Assembly: GCA_018817385.1 (NCBI GenBank)
Contig: JAHIUA010000090.1
Location: forward strand, 1 to 64,000
Length of the DNA stretch: 64,000 nucleotides
Direction of reading: 5' to 3'
Origin: Pseudomonadota bacterium
GTDB taxonomy: Bacteria > Desulfobacterota > Desulfobulbia > Desulfobulbales > Desulfocapsaceae
Numbering within the stretch: the stretch's first letter is position 1; every line of letters starts with the position of its first letter. Of the stretch, positions 16,749 to 25,813 are shown piece after piece. The position numbers and the translations under genes were made by a program. The notes under the pieces are model-generated. The model made no database searches, was not told the origin of the DNA, and worked only from the letters and a program-made list of their open reading frames with translations.

Positions 16749-17650
16749 ATACATCTTTGAACTACGCATATTATCCTGGATGCTCAAGCACTGGAACTTC
16801 TATTGAGTATGATATGTCAAGCCGTGCCGTCTGTGCCGCCTTGGACATAAAATTGACCGATGTACCGGATTGGAACTGTTGTGGATCCACCCCGGCGCAT
16901 ACCGTTGACCATTCCCTGTCCTCAGCCCTTTCTGCCCGGAATCTTGACCAGGTATCATCCATGGGTCTTGATTCTTGCATTACCCCATGTCCAAGCTGTC
17001 TCGCCAATCTGAAAACTGCATCACACAGGATGGAAGATAAGGCCTTCAGGGATAAGGTGAACAACCTTCTTGAAAAGCCGGCGAACACAAATATTTCCAC
17101 AAAGTCTGTACTGCAGATACTGGTAGAAGACTACGGAATTGAAAATATACGAAAAAGAGTGGTGAAACCACTGAATGGACTGGTGGTTGGGGCCTATTAC
17201 GGATGTATCCTCAACCGGCCTCCTCATTTAATGCAATTTGATGATCGCGAGCATCCCATGGCAATGGACAACATAATGGAAGCGCTTGGCGCAACTGTTG
17301 TTCCCTTTCCCTTGAAGGTTGAATGCTGCGGCGCATCTTTTGGTATTCCGCGTAAAGATGTGGTGATGCGATTGTCAGGGAAATTGCTTGATACAGCCGA
17401 GGCTATAGGAGCTCAGGCTCTTGTGACTGCCTGTCCGCTGTGCCAGATGAATCTTGATATGCGTCAGAACCAGATAAACCATGCCAATGGTTCGCATCAT
17501 AATATGCCCATATTTTACTTTACCCAACTTTTGGGTCTGGCCCTGGGCCTGACGGAAAAAGAACTGGGGATGAACAAACTCTGCGTCAGTCCCCGCACTT
17601 TGTTGGATGCCATGGCGAACGGAGAAAATCTCAAGGAGAAGGCAGCATGA
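16745..17650 (+). CDS. hdrB: Heterodisulfide reductase-like subunit B (HdrB)
   Basis: A 301-residue protein with two cysteine-rich CCG domains, the catalytic type that reduces a disulfide at an unusual iron-sulfur centre. The first domain has YYPGCSS, NCCGSTPAH and TPCPSCL; the second has YYGCIL, ECCGASFG and TACPLCQMNLD, so both cysteine sets look complete. It overlaps hdrC and hdrA by four bases each (ATGA), indicating coupled, stoichiometric translation. Confidence 0.95.
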   Translation: MNTSLNYAYYPGCSSTGTSIEYDMSSRAVCAALDIKLTDVPDWNCCGSTPAHTVDHSLSSALSARNLDQVSSMGLDSCITPCPSCLANLKTASHRMEDKAFRDKVNNLLEKPANTNISTKSVLQILVEDYGIENIRKRVVKPLNGLVVGAYYGCILNRPPHLMQFDDREHPMAMDNIMEALGATVVPFPLKVECCGASFGIPRKDVVMRLSGKLLDTAEAIGAQALVTACPLCQMNLDMRQNQINHANGSHHNMPIFYFTQLLGLALGLTEKELGMNKLCVSPRTLLDAMANGENLKEKAA

Positions 17651-19605
17651 AAATAGGAGTCTTTGTCTGCCATTGCGGAAGCAATATTGAGGCTACAGTT
17701 GATACTGCTGCGGTAGCTGCAGCTGCCAGAGAATTCCCTGGTGTGGTCTTTGCCACGGACACAATGTATACCTGTTCCGAGCCGGGACAGGACGAAATCG
17801 TTGAGGCCATCAAGGAGCATAATCTTGGTGGTGTTGTTGTTGCCTCCTGTACACCGAGGATGCACGAGCAGACCTTCCGCCGAACTGTTGAACGGGCAGG
17901 ATTAAATAAATATCTTTTCGAAATGGCCAACATCCGGGAACATGTCTCCTGGATTGGAAAGGACCGCGAGGCCAACACCAACAAGTCAGTTGACCTTGTT
18001 CGTATGGCAACTGAAAAGTTGATGCGTAACCGGGCGCTCCATCCCAAAAAGTTTACGATCAATAAAAGAGTACTGGTCATTGGTGGTGGTGTGGCCGGAA
18101 TCCAGGCAGCCCTTGACTGTGCTGACGGTGGCCTTGAAGTGGTTTTGGTAGAAAAGACCACCACCATCGGTGGCAAGATGGCTAAGCTGGACAAGACCTT
18201 TCCCACAGTGGATTGTTCCAGTTGTATCCTCGGTCCAAGAATGGTTGATGTGGCGCAGCATCCTAATATTACCCTCTATGCCTATGCGGAAATAGAGGAA
18301 ATAAATGGCTACGTCGGAAATTTTGAGATCAAGGTCAAAAAGAAAGCAACCTACGTCGATTGGAAAAACTGTACCGGTTGTGGGATCTGTATGGACAAAT
18401 GTCCCAGTAAAAAAGCCAGGGACACCTTTAATGAAGAGATAGGGTTTACCAAAGCCATCAACATCCCTTTTCCTCAGGCCATCCCTAAAAAAGCCAAGAT
18501 TGATCCTGAATTTTGTACCATGTTGAAGAAAGGCAAATGTGGGGTCTGTGCCAAGGTGTGTCCATCAGGCTGTATTGATTATGAAATGAAGGATGAGTTC
18601 GTCACTGAAAAGGTGGGAGCCATCGTCACGGCCACCGGATTTGATCTTTTTGACTGGACTGTTTACGGCGAATACGGTGGTGGACGCTATCCTGATGTCA
18701 TCACCTCCCTCCAGTATGAACGTATGTTGTCAGCCTCTGGTCCGACTGGTGGACATATTAAACGTCCGTCCGATGGCAAAGAGCCCAAAAACGTCGTCTT
18801 TATTCAGTGCGTAGGATCGCGTGATAAATCCGTAGGCAGGCCCTATTGCACCGGGTTTTGCTGTATGTATACTGCCAAACAGGCGATTTTGACCAAAGAT
18901 CATCTGCCGCTCTCCCAGAGCTATGTCTTTTACATGGATATCCGGGCAACAGGGAAACTCTATGATGAGTTCACCCGCCGGGCCATGGAGGAGTACGACA
19001 CCAATTATATACGGGGTCGGGTCTCCATGATCTATCCCAAGGGTGATAAACTGCTGGTTCGAGGTGCTGATACCCTCATGGGTACCCAGGTTGAAGTGGA
19101 TGCGGACCTTGTTGTGCTCGCAGTGGGTGCTGAAGCCTCCGCCGGAGCAAGTGGACTTGCGGAAAAGCTTCGCATTTCCTACGACTCCTACGGATTTTAT
19201 ATGGAGGGACATCCCAAACTCAAACCTGTAGAGACCAACACTGCCGGTGTTTATCTTGCCGGTGCCTGTCAGGGGCCCAAAGATATCCCGTCTTCAGTAG
19301 CCCAAGGAAGTGCAGCTGCTTCCAAGGTACTGGGACTCTTTTCCAAGGATCAACTGGAAAGCGATCCCCAGGTGTCAATGGTCGACATCAAACGCTGTAT
19401 CGGATGCGGCAAATGTATCCAAACCTGTCCTTTCGGAGCCATTAAGGAGATTGACTTCCGTGGTATGGCCAAGGCAGATGTAATCGAAACAATATGTCAG
19501 GGCTGCGGTATCTGTACCTCAACCTGTCCCCAGGGTGCCATTCAGCTCCAGCATGCCACTGACAATCAGATCCTTTCGGAGGTAAATGCACTATGCCAGT
19601 TCTAG
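17647..19605 (+). CDS. hdrA: Heterodisulfide reductase-like subunit A (HdrA), flavin-bifurcating
   Basis: A 652-residue FAD and iron-sulfur protein, the likely electron-bifurcating centre of the complex. The N-terminus has VCHCGSNI and YTCSEPGQ cysteines, then the FAD loop GGGVAGIQAALDCADGG near residue 150. Iron-sulfur motifs follow: CTGCGICMDKCP near residue 243, CGVCAKVCP near 300, and a C-terminal pair CIGCGKCIQTCP and CQGCGICTSTCP. Length matches single-flavin HdrA proteins. Its 3' end overlaps flxD by 13 bases, and the flxD ribosome site lies within it. It should accept electrons from the Flx module and split them between ferredoxin and HdrBC; direction in vivo is inferred. Confidence 0.95.
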   Translation: MKIGVFVCHCGSNIEATVDTAAVAAAAREFPGVVFATDTMYTCSEPGQDEIVEAIKEHNLGGVVVASCTPRMHEQTFRRTVERAGLNKYLFEMANIREHVSWIGKDREANTNKSVDLVRMATEKLMRNRALHPKKFTINKRVLVIGGGVAGIQAALDCADGGLEVVLVEKTTTIGGKMAKLDKTFPTVDCSSCILGPRMVDVAQHPNITLYAYAEIEEINGYVGNFEIKVKKKATYVDWKNCTGCGICMDKCPSKKARDTFNEEIGFTKAINIPFPQAIPKKAKIDPEFCTMLKKGKCGVCAKVCPSGCIDYEMKDEFVTEKVGAIVTATGFDLFDWTVYGEYGGGRYPDVITSLQYERMLSASGPTGGHIKRPSDGKEPKNVVFIQCVGSRDKSVGRPYCTGFCCMYTAKQAILTKDHLPLSQSYVFYMDIRATGKLYDEFTRRAMEEYDTNYIRGRVSMIYPKGDKLLVRGADTLMGTQVEVDADLVVLAVGAEASAGASGLAEKLRISYDSYGFYMEGHPKLKPVETNTAGVYLAGACQGPKDIPSSVAQGSAAASKVLGLFSKDQLESDPQVSMVDIKRCIGCGKCIQTCPFGAIKEIDFRGMAKADVIETICQGCGICTSTCPQGAIQLQHATDNQILSEVNALCQF

Positions 19606-20057
19606 AAGGTAAAGAACTTCGTATTGTCGGGTTTCTCTGTAACTGGTGTTCCTATGGTGGTGCTGATACTGCCGGAGTTGGACGTTTTAAACAACCAACG
19701 GACCTCCGTATTATCAAGGTCCCCTGTTCAGGAAGAATTGACCCCTTGTTTGTTGTAAAAGCTTTGATGAATGGAGCTGATGGCGTACTGGTTTCAGGTT
19801 GTCATCCCAGAGATTGCCATTATGCGGAAGGCAATTTTTACGCTCGCAGAAGATTGGAAATAATGCACAAATTTCTCCCCATACTCGGTTATGAACCGGG
19901 ACGGTTTGAATATACCTGGGTTTCTGCTTCTGAAGGTCAGCGTTGGCAACAAGTGGTGACGTCATTTACCGAACAGATTCACAAACTCGGCCCGGCGCCA
20001 AAGATATTAGGACCGGAAGCCTCGGATACACTCGGCCTTATGCAGGCAGCCCTCTAA
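19593..20057 (+). CDS. flxD: MvhD/FlxD-like [2Fe-2S] electron-transfer subunit
   Basis: A 154-residue protein of the methyl-viologen-hydrogenase delta family. The conserved FLCNWCSYGGADTAG near residues 15-29, VPCSGRIDP and SGCHPRDCHY carry its cysteines. In methanogens MvhD connects a hydrogenase to HdrA; here no hydrogenase is present and the flanking Flx genes supply electrons from NADH or reduce NAD+. It starts inside hdrA after GGAGG. Confidence 0.93.
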   Translation: MPVLEGKELRIVGFLCNWCSYGGADTAGVGRFKQPTDLRIIKVPCSGRIDPLFVVKALMNGADGVLVSGCHPRDCHYAEGNFYARRRLEIMHKFLPILGYEPGRFEYTWVSASEGQRWQQVVTSFTEQIHKLGPAPKILGPEASDTLGLMQAAL

Positions 20058-20096
20058 AGGGATGCCCTAAGATCTGAGCCGAATAAAGGAGACCAG

Positions 20097-21056
20097 GTGA
20101 AATTTCAAAAAGAACTCAAAGACAGCATCAGAAAGGCCCTGCCGGAACTCGATGTGGTCATTGGCTGGTGCGGGAGCTTTGATCCCTTGCATGCCACCCC
20201 ACATTTTATCCGCCGGGAAGAAGATATAGAGAAGCTCGAGATAGGTCCGCTCAGCGTTCATAACCTGGCAACATACCTCCCCGGCCTGCGTGGCAAAAAG
20301 GTGGGAATTGTGGTCAAGGGCTGTGATAGCCGTTCCGTGATCGAACTGCTTCAGGAAAAACTCATCGCCAGGGACGATATAACCATCTTCGGTTTTCCCT
20401 GTACAGGTGTGGTGGATCAGGCAAAAATCAAAAAGGCCCTTGGCTACGTAGGAAATGTTGAGTCCTGTGATATGTCTGACAAGTCAGTGGTTATTGTTGC
20501 TGCAGGTAAGGCTCATTCATTGGAACTATCTGATGTTCTTGCCGATAAATGTCATTCCTGCAGATATCCTGATGCGATCATCAGCGATATTTTCGTCGGA
20601 GACAAGAGCGGAGAGGCAGTCCCTGCTCCTGCAGATTATGAGGCGTTGGCAACCTTTGAAAACCTATCGCTTCCCGATCGATTCGGGTTCTGGCTGAAGG
20701 AGCTTGATCGTTGCATCCGTTGTTATGCCTGCCGCAGTGCCTGTCCATTATGTGTCTGCCGGGATCATTGTGCGGCTGAAAGCCGTGAGCCACATTGGTT
20801 GTCCCAGGAAAACAATGTGCGTGATAAATTGATGTTTCAGGTTATTCACGCCTATCATCTGGCGGGACGGTGTACCGAATGCGGTGAATGTCAGCGTGCC
20901 TGCCCTGTTGATATCCCTGTTCTGATGCTCAAGCAGAAAATGAACAAGGAAATCAGGGATATTTTTAAATATGAGGCCGGAGTTGACCCTGAAGAGACTC
21001 CGCCCCTGCTCTCCTTCAAGATGGAAGAAGAGAATATTACAGAGAAGGATTGGTAA
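20097..21056 (+). CDS. flxC: Flx complex iron-sulfur subunit (FlxC-like)
   Basis: A 319-residue protein starting at GTG after AAGGAG. An N-terminal FrhB-like region (residues ~1-195) includes VVKGCDSRS and CHSCRYPDA. A ferredoxin domain with two clusters follows: CIRCYACRSACP (plus extra cysteines in CVCRDHC) and CTECGECQRACP. It is probably the electron conduit between the flavin subunit and FlxD/HdrA. Its stop and the flxB start share one base (TAATG). Naming follows position and motifs in the Desulfovibrio Flx complex. Confidence 0.88.
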   Translation: MKFQKELKDSIRKALPELDVVIGWCGSFDPLHATPHFIRREEDIEKLEIGPLSVHNLATYLPGLRGKKVGIVVKGCDSRSVIELLQEKLIARDDITIFGFPCTGVVDQAKIKKALGYVGNVESCDMSDKSVVIVAAGKAHSLELSDVLADKCHSCRYPDAIISDIFVGDKSGEAVPAPADYEALATFENLSLPDRFGFWLKELDRCIRCYACRSACPLCVCRDHCAAESREPHWLSQENNVRDKLMFQVIHAYHLAGRCTECGECQRACPVDIPVLMLKQKMNKEIRDIFKYEAGVDPEETPPLLSFKMEEENITEKDW

Positions 21057-22117
21057 TGGCTCTTGTTAAATATCTGAAATCAACGGACTTGAAGTCCTGG
21101 CTGGCTGAACTGGCACAGGAAAACCGTGTTTTTGCCCCTCGTTATGAGGGCGAGGCAGTAATTTTTGCCCCCTTTGACCCCGAGCAGGAAATATTTATAA
21201 AATACGCAGCCACTGCGCCGCCTAAAAAGACAGTTTTTCCTCAGAGTGAAAGACTTGTCGATTTCATGTACAGCAAAGATCCTGAAGATTTGAGCAGGAT
21301 TAAGATCGAAGCCCAGGAAGTCCTGCCCCAGGGAACAGCTGTAGTGTTTGGTGGCCGTCCCTGTGACGTCCGCGGATTCACCATGTTTGATCGGGTGTAT
21401 ATGGCGGAAGAGGCAACTGATATCTATTATAAGGCCCGTCGCGATAATACCTCGTTTATCACCCTGGCCTGTGATGCAACCGAGAATACCTGCTTCTGTC
21501 ACTGGGTGAACAGCAGTCCATCCGATCCGACAGGTTCAGATGTCCTGGCTATCCCTGTCGAGGGAGGTTTCCTCTTGAAAGCTGTTTCCGACAGAGGAGA
21601 AACGCTGTTGACTTCTCAGCTCTTGTCAGCAGGGGAAAACAGGGTAGAGGAAGGGGAAAGGGTATGTAAAGAGGTTGCCGATAGCTTAAGTCAGGCGCCG
21701 GATCTGGCGAATTCCCCCAAGAAATTGCTGGAAGTGTTCGACAACATTGAGTTCTGGCAGGATGTCTCAGCAAAGTGTCTCAGTTGTGGGACCTGCACCT
21801 ATCTCTGCCCTACATGCTATTGTTTCAACATCACTGATGAAACTCAAGGTATGAAAGGTTCCAGGATCAGGTCATGGGACAATTGCATGTCAGCCCTTTT
21901 TACCATGGAGGCCAGTGGCCATAATCCTCGCCCGACGAAGGCTCATCGATTGAAAAACAGGGTAGGACACAAATTCAGTTATTATCCTGATCTTCATGAC
22001 GGAGTTATTTCCTGTTGTGGTTGTGGCAGATGCATCAAGAGCTGTCCGGCAGGAGTGGATATTCGTGAAATAGTACTGAAGGCCATAGCATTTGAGCCGA
22101 CAGTTGTAGAGGGGTAA
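21056..22117 (+). CDS. flxB: Flx complex iron-sulfur subunit (FlxB-like)
   Basis: A 353-residue protein resembling the beta subunit of sulfhydrogenases and anaerobic sulfite reductase. The N-terminal two-thirds contains GGRPCDVRGF and CDATENTCFC; two C-terminal [4Fe-4S] motifs are CLSCGTCTYLCP and CCGCGRCIKSCP. ATG 21056 overlaps the flxC stop and has GAAGGA upstream. It should partner the FAD/NAD subunit flxA that starts four bases after its stop. Confidence 0.9.
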   Translation: MALVKYLKSTDLKSWLAELAQENRVFAPRYEGEAVIFAPFDPEQEIFIKYAATAPPKKTVFPQSERLVDFMYSKDPEDLSRIKIEAQEVLPQGTAVVFGGRPCDVRGFTMFDRVYMAEEATDIYYKARRDNTSFITLACDATENTCFCHWVNSSPSDPTGSDVLAIPVEGGFLLKAVSDRGETLLTSQLLSAGENRVEEGERVCKEVADSLSQAPDLANSPKKLLEVFDNIEFWQDVSAKCLSCGTCTYLCPTCYCFNITDETQGMKGSRIRSWDNCMSALFTMEASGHNPRPTKAHRLKNRVGHKFSYYPDLHDGVISCCGCGRCIKSCPAGVDIREIVLKAIAFEPTVVEG

Positions 22118-22121
22118 GCAG

Positions 22122-22955
22122 ATGAACAATAAAAATCTCTATCTTCCTGAGATGGCTACCATTCAAGAAGTCATAGAAGAAACGCATAATATTATAACCT
22201 TTAGGGTGACCCTGAATAACCAGGAGGCAATGAAGAATTTTAGTTTTCAGCCTGGTAATGTGGGTCAGCTTTCAGCCTTCGGTATTGGTGAATCAACCTT
22301 TGTCATCAATTCTCCGCCATCGCGCATGGAGTATCTCCAGTTCAGTGTCATGCGATCCGGTGAGGTGACGAGCAACCTCCATACTCTGAAGGCCGGCGAT
22401 CAGATAGGCGTACGGGCACCACTGGGGAATCACTTTCCCTATGAGGACATGAAAGGAAAAGATATCGTTTTCGTCGGTGGTGGTATTGGTATGGCCCCCT
22501 TGCGGACTCTTCTCTTGTTCATGCTTGATAACAGGTCGGATTACGGTAAGATTACCCTCCTTTACGGAGCCCGATCCCCCCTTGACATGGCCTTTAATTA
22601 TGAGTTGCAGGATTGGCTGGATCGTGATGATCTTGACACCTACCTGACCATTGATGCTGAATTCGAGGGCTGGAAACATAACGTTGGTCTTATTCCAAAC
22701 GTCCTTCTCGATATCGCTCCCAGTGCTGAAAATAGCGTCGCGATTACCTGCGGACCACCGATAATGATTAAATTCACCCTCCAGGCCCTGGAAAAACTCG
22801 GGTTTAAGGATGAGCAGATAGTAACTACCCTTGAAAAACGGATGAAATGCGGGGTGGGAATCTGTGGGCGATGTAATATTGGCTCCAGTTATGTGTGTAA
22901 GGACGGACCAGTGTATACTGGCGCCCAGCTCAAGGAATTACCCAACGAGTTGTAG
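22122..22955 (+). CDS. flxA: Flx complex FAD/NAD(P)-binding subunit (FlxA-like)
   Basis: A 277-residue ferredoxin-NADP reductase-like flavoprotein, similar to sulfhydrogenase gamma and dihydroorotate dehydrogenase electron-transfer subunits. The FAD domain shows VRAPLGNHFPYEDMKGK; the pyridine nucleotide loop is VGGGIGMAPLRTLL; TCGPPIM follows; a C-terminal cysteine cluster CGVGICGRCNIG ... VCKDGPV would hold a [2Fe-2S] centre. It is the NAD(H) entry or exit point of the complex and the last gene of the unit, with 175 bases to the oxidoreductase gene. Confidence 0.92.
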   Translation: MNNKNLYLPEMATIQEVIEETHNIITFRVTLNNQEAMKNFSFQPGNVGQLSAFGIGESTFVINSPPSRMEYLQFSVMRSGEVTSNLHTLKAGDQIGVRAPLGNHFPYEDMKGKDIVFVGGGIGMAPLRTLLLFMLDNRSDYGKITLLYGARSPLDMAFNYELQDWLDRDDLDTYLTIDAEFEGWKHNVGLIPNVLLDIAPSAENSVAITCGPPIMIKFTLQALEKLGFKDEQIVTTLEKRMKCGVGICGRCNIGSSYVCKDGPVYTGAQLKELPNEL

Positions 22956-23130
22956 GGCTCTGTGGAAAGGTTTTTCGAGAACTGGGTGGGGAAGTGGCCT
23001 TCAAAGAATTTAAAGTTGTAGATAAAAAATGCTAAACATGAGGCCGGTTGGCTTAACGGGTCGTTGAAGATGTGTCTCTGTGGAGATTCTGACACACGCT
23101 CAAATTTTCAATCATTAAAGGAGTAAGATT

Positions 23131-24858
23131 ATGGCTGATAAGATTTTTCGGGTCAATATGACGGATCTATCAACTTCTGTCGAAGACGTACCGGCTGGCT
23201 GGGCTGGTCATGGCGGACGTGGACTCACATCAACAATTGTCGCAGCAGAAGTTCCCCCTACCTGTCATCCCCTCGGACCCAATAACAAACTCGTTATTGC
23301 CCCAGGTCTGCTTTCCGGTACTCCTGCAGCAAACTCAGGCCGTCTCTCCTGTGGGGCCAAAAGTCCTTTGACCGGCACCATTAAAGAGTCCAATTCAGGC
23401 GGTACTTCTGCCCAGTTGCTGGCAAAATGCGGCTGTAAAGCTATCATTATCGAAGGCCAGCCCAAGGCTGATACCTGGTACAACCTGGCGGTTACCCCTG
23501 AGGGTGTCACCATCAACGAGGAAAAAGAAGTTATTGGTAAGGGTAATTTTGCCACCATCGAACTCCTTAACGAACGTCTTGGCGCATCTCTGGGAATTAT
23601 CAGCATCGGACCTGCTGGTGAAATGAAGATGAGAGCTGCAAACATTTCGGTAAAAGATCCTGACGGACATATCCGTTCCTGTGGACGCGGTGGTCTTGGC
23701 GCCGTAATGGGATCAAAGGGTATCAAATTTATCAGTGTGGATCCTAAAGACGGCAAGGTTGAAATAGCCGATATCGACAAGTTTCGCGCAGCCAACAAGG
23801 CCTTTGCCAAAGCCCTTGTCGATCACCCAGTCAGCCAGGCCCTCGGTACCTACGGTACCAACGTTCTTGTTAATATTATTAATGAGTCCGGTGGGCTGCC
23901 AACCAGGAATTTCACTCAAGGTCAGTTTGAAGGACATGAGCAGATTTCCGGGGAAACCATGCACGATGTGATCAAAGAGCGTGATGGGAAGGTCAAACAT
24001 AACTGTCACAAGGGATGTGTCATTCAATGTTCTCAGATCTATAATGATGTAAAGAAAGAATATAAGACCTCAGGGATAGAGTATGAATCAATCTGGGCCC
24101 TTGGCGCAGACTGTGCCATTGATAATCTGGACCAGATTGCCGAAGCAGATCATCTCCTTGATGATCTCGGTCTGGATTCCATCGAAACTGCGGTTGCCAT
24201 GGGTGTTGCCATGGAAGCAGGTGTTATTGAGTTTGGCGATGGTGAAGGTCTCCTGCGCATCTTGACAGAGGAAGTTGCCAAAGGAACCGGCCTTGGTCGT
24301 ATAATCGGCGGCGGTGCTGGTGATGTTGGACGCGCTTATGGTGTTACCCGTGTTCCAGTGGTAAAAAATCAGGCCATTCCTGCCTATGATCCCCGTGCCA
24401 TTAAGGGAATCGGTATCACTTATGCCACATCCACCCAGGGAGCTGATCACACAATGGGCTATACCATTGCCACCAATATTCTTGGTGTCGGCGGGAGCAT
24501 TGATCCTCTTACCAAAGAAGGTCAGGTTGAGCTTTCCCGTAATCTCCAGATCGCGACAGCGGCCATTGATTCAACAGGGATGTGCCTCTTTATTGCCTTT
24601 GCAGCCCTTGACGATACAACCTGTCTGCCGGCTCTCATTGACCTCATCAATGCCCGTTTCGGTATTGCATTGACCGGTGATGATGTTGTGAATCTTGGTA
24701 AATATATCCTCAAAACGGAGCACGCCTTTAATCAGGCTGCTGGCTTTACCAAAGAGGATGACAGGTTGCCTGAATTCTTTAGCCTGGAGCCCATAGCTCC
24801 CCATAACGTAGTTTGGGATTTCACCGGAGAGGAGATCGATACCTTCTGGGAATTCTAA
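23131..24858 (+). CDS. aor: Tungsten-containing aldehyde:ferredoxin oxidoreductase
   Basis: A 575-residue AOR-family enzyme oxidising aldehydes to acids with ferredoxin as acceptor, using a bis-pterin tungsten cofactor and one [4Fe-4S] cluster. The N-terminus RVNMTDLSTSVEDVP ... HGGRGL, then PGLLSGTPAANSGRL and RSCGRGGLGAVMGSKGIK are family landmarks. Cluster ligands are predicted at Cys292, Cys296 and Cys300 (CHKGCVIQC, a CX3CX3C spacing) and Cys485 (GMC). A strong ribosome site AAAGGAG precedes ATG. Its position after adh and Hdr-Flx suggests it takes the aldehyde made by alcohol dehydrogenase and donates ferredoxin electrons to the complex. Tungsten, not molybdenum, is inferred from the family and from tupABC nearby. 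Confidence 0.94.
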   Translation: MADKIFRVNMTDLSTSVEDVPAGWAGHGGRGLTSTIVAAEVPPTCHPLGPNNKLVIAPGLLSGTPAANSGRLSCGAKSPLTGTIKESNSGGTSAQLLAKCGCKAIIIEGQPKADTWYNLAVTPEGVTINEEKEVIGKGNFATIELLNERLGASLGIISIGPAGEMKMRAANISVKDPDGHIRSCGRGGLGAVMGSKGIKFISVDPKDGKVEIADIDKFRAANKAFAKALVDHPVSQALGTYGTNVLVNIINESGGLPTRNFTQGQFEGHEQISGETMHDVIKERDGKVKHNCHKGCVIQCSQIYNDVKKEYKTSGIEYESIWALGADCAIDNLDQIAEADHLLDDLGLDSIETAVAMGVAMEAGVIEFGDGEGLLRILTEEVAKGTGLGRIIGGGAGDVGRAYGVTRVPVVKNQAIPAYDPRAIKGIGITYATSTQGADHTMGYTIATNILGVGGSIDPLTKEGQVELSRNLQIATAAIDSTGMCLFIAFAALDDTTCLPALIDLINARFGIALTGDDVVNLGKYILKTEHAFNQAAGFTKEDDRLPEFFSLEPIAPHNVVWDFTGEEIDTFWEF

Positions 24859-24875
24859 GTAGCATTATCTGAGTT

Positions 24876-24941
24876 GTACGCTCTGTTTTCTGCCTATTGC
24901 CATTCTTTCCTCCTCCATCAATAGGCAGAGAGCAGACGTAC
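24876..24941 (+). repeat. Long imperfect hairpin downstream of aor
   Basis: TCTGCCTATTG (24889-24899) pairs exactly with CAATAGGCAGA (24919-24929), and GTACG/CGTAC extend the base of the stem through an irregular section. No T tract follows, so it more probably stabilises the aor mRNA 3' end or attenuates than terminates cleanly. Confidence 0.6.
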
Positions 24942-24984
24942 ACTTTCCAGTTTATTCATTTCTAACCTGTTCCATCCCCTCGCT

Positions 24985-25605
24985 ATGTTTAACTCAGCCC
25001 AGCATATTTCCCGATTGGAACTTCTCATACCAGCCGGTTCTATCTCTCGTTATACAACTTTGTTGCAGGCCGGAATCATTGAAGAACGTCAATCCCCATG
25101 CACCTATAGAGCGTTTTTTTCCTCTTTACCGGGTGTGAACAGCCAATATATAGTTGATCGCATAGAAACTATTTTTCACAACGGGTTGCCTGTTGATGAT
25201 ATCGAAACAGATATTGAGGGATCTGCTCCAGTTATTGCTATTTCCGGTGCCATGCCAGGACTTGCCGGGGCAATTTTTCGAAAAAACAGTTTTCATGCAG
25301 CCTTGAGAACTGCAGAATCGCACGCTTCTTCAGACAGTTTAGAGAAGGCTGAAAAAAAAATCATCACCCTGAAATTATTCAATGTCATTGCCAGTGAAAA
25401 AGGAGGAAATTTCCTCAATAACGGTTGCTTTATGAAAAGTGACAGTGTTTTGAAATTTATTAACTATCGTCCGCAGCTCTTTTCTCATCTTCTTGCCCTC
25501 AGTTGTGATGATAACTCATTGGAACTTGAAGAGGTCAAGACCATTCTTCTTCACTCAGATATCGTCTTTTTAAAGATTCATGAAGACGATGGCCGTCTCT
25601 CCTAG
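24985..25605 (+). CDS. Conserved-looking protein of unknown function in the tungsten/AOR operon
   Basis: A 206-residue soluble protein with no signal peptide or membrane segment. I do not recognise a named family. Residues ~55-95 (RIETIFHNGLPVDDIETDI ... VIAISGAMPGLAGAIFRKN) resemble in order the end of a beta-grasp MoaD/ThiS domain: a strand with NG, a turn with VDD, then a strand leading to a glycine-rich motif, here GAMPGLAGA, not terminal. The C-terminal half is helical and charged. Position between aor and the MoeA fusion suggests a role in cofactor insertion or aldehyde oxidoreductase maturation, which is inference only. No ribosome site is obvious before ATG 24985. Confidence 0.6.
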   Translation: MFNSAQHISRLELLIPAGSISRYTTLLQAGIIEERQSPCTYRAFFSSLPGVNSQYIVDRIETIFHNGLPVDDIETDIEGSAPVIAISGAMPGLAGAIFRKNSFHAALRTAESHASSDSLEKAEKKIITLKLFNVIASEKGGNFLNNGCFMKSDSVLKFINYRPQLFSHLLALSCDDNSLELEEVKTILLHSDIVFLKIHEDDGRLS

Positions 25606-25813
25606 TATAAAAGAAATGCCTGGCAGGCAGGGAGTTAACCCTGTCATTGATACTCTTGTTCTTCCTCCCCTGAGCATGTCAGGTCTTCAGTTTTCTCCAG
25701 ATAGAGCAGGTTTAATAGTCATCTTGTTGAGGGATCATGATCACTTTCTTAGCGTTGCAAGTGGACAGGGCCTGGCAATAGGTTCTCCAGGCAGAGGGTA
25801 CTTGTTCCAATGA
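25580..25813 (+). CDS. Small protein of unknown function, overlapping its neighbours
   Basis: A 77-residue frame that overlaps the preceding gene by 26 bases and the MoeA fusion by four (ATGA). That arrangement is what translational coupling looks like and is the main reason to list it. The sequence (e.g. GLQFSPDRAGLIVILLRD) has no motif I recognise. ATG at 25580 or 25589 could be the start. It could be a chance frame. Confidence 0.35.
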   Translation: MKTMAVSPSIKEMPGRQGVNPVIDTLVLPPLSMSGLQFSPDRAGLIVILLRDHDHFLSVASGQGLAIGSPGRGYLFQ

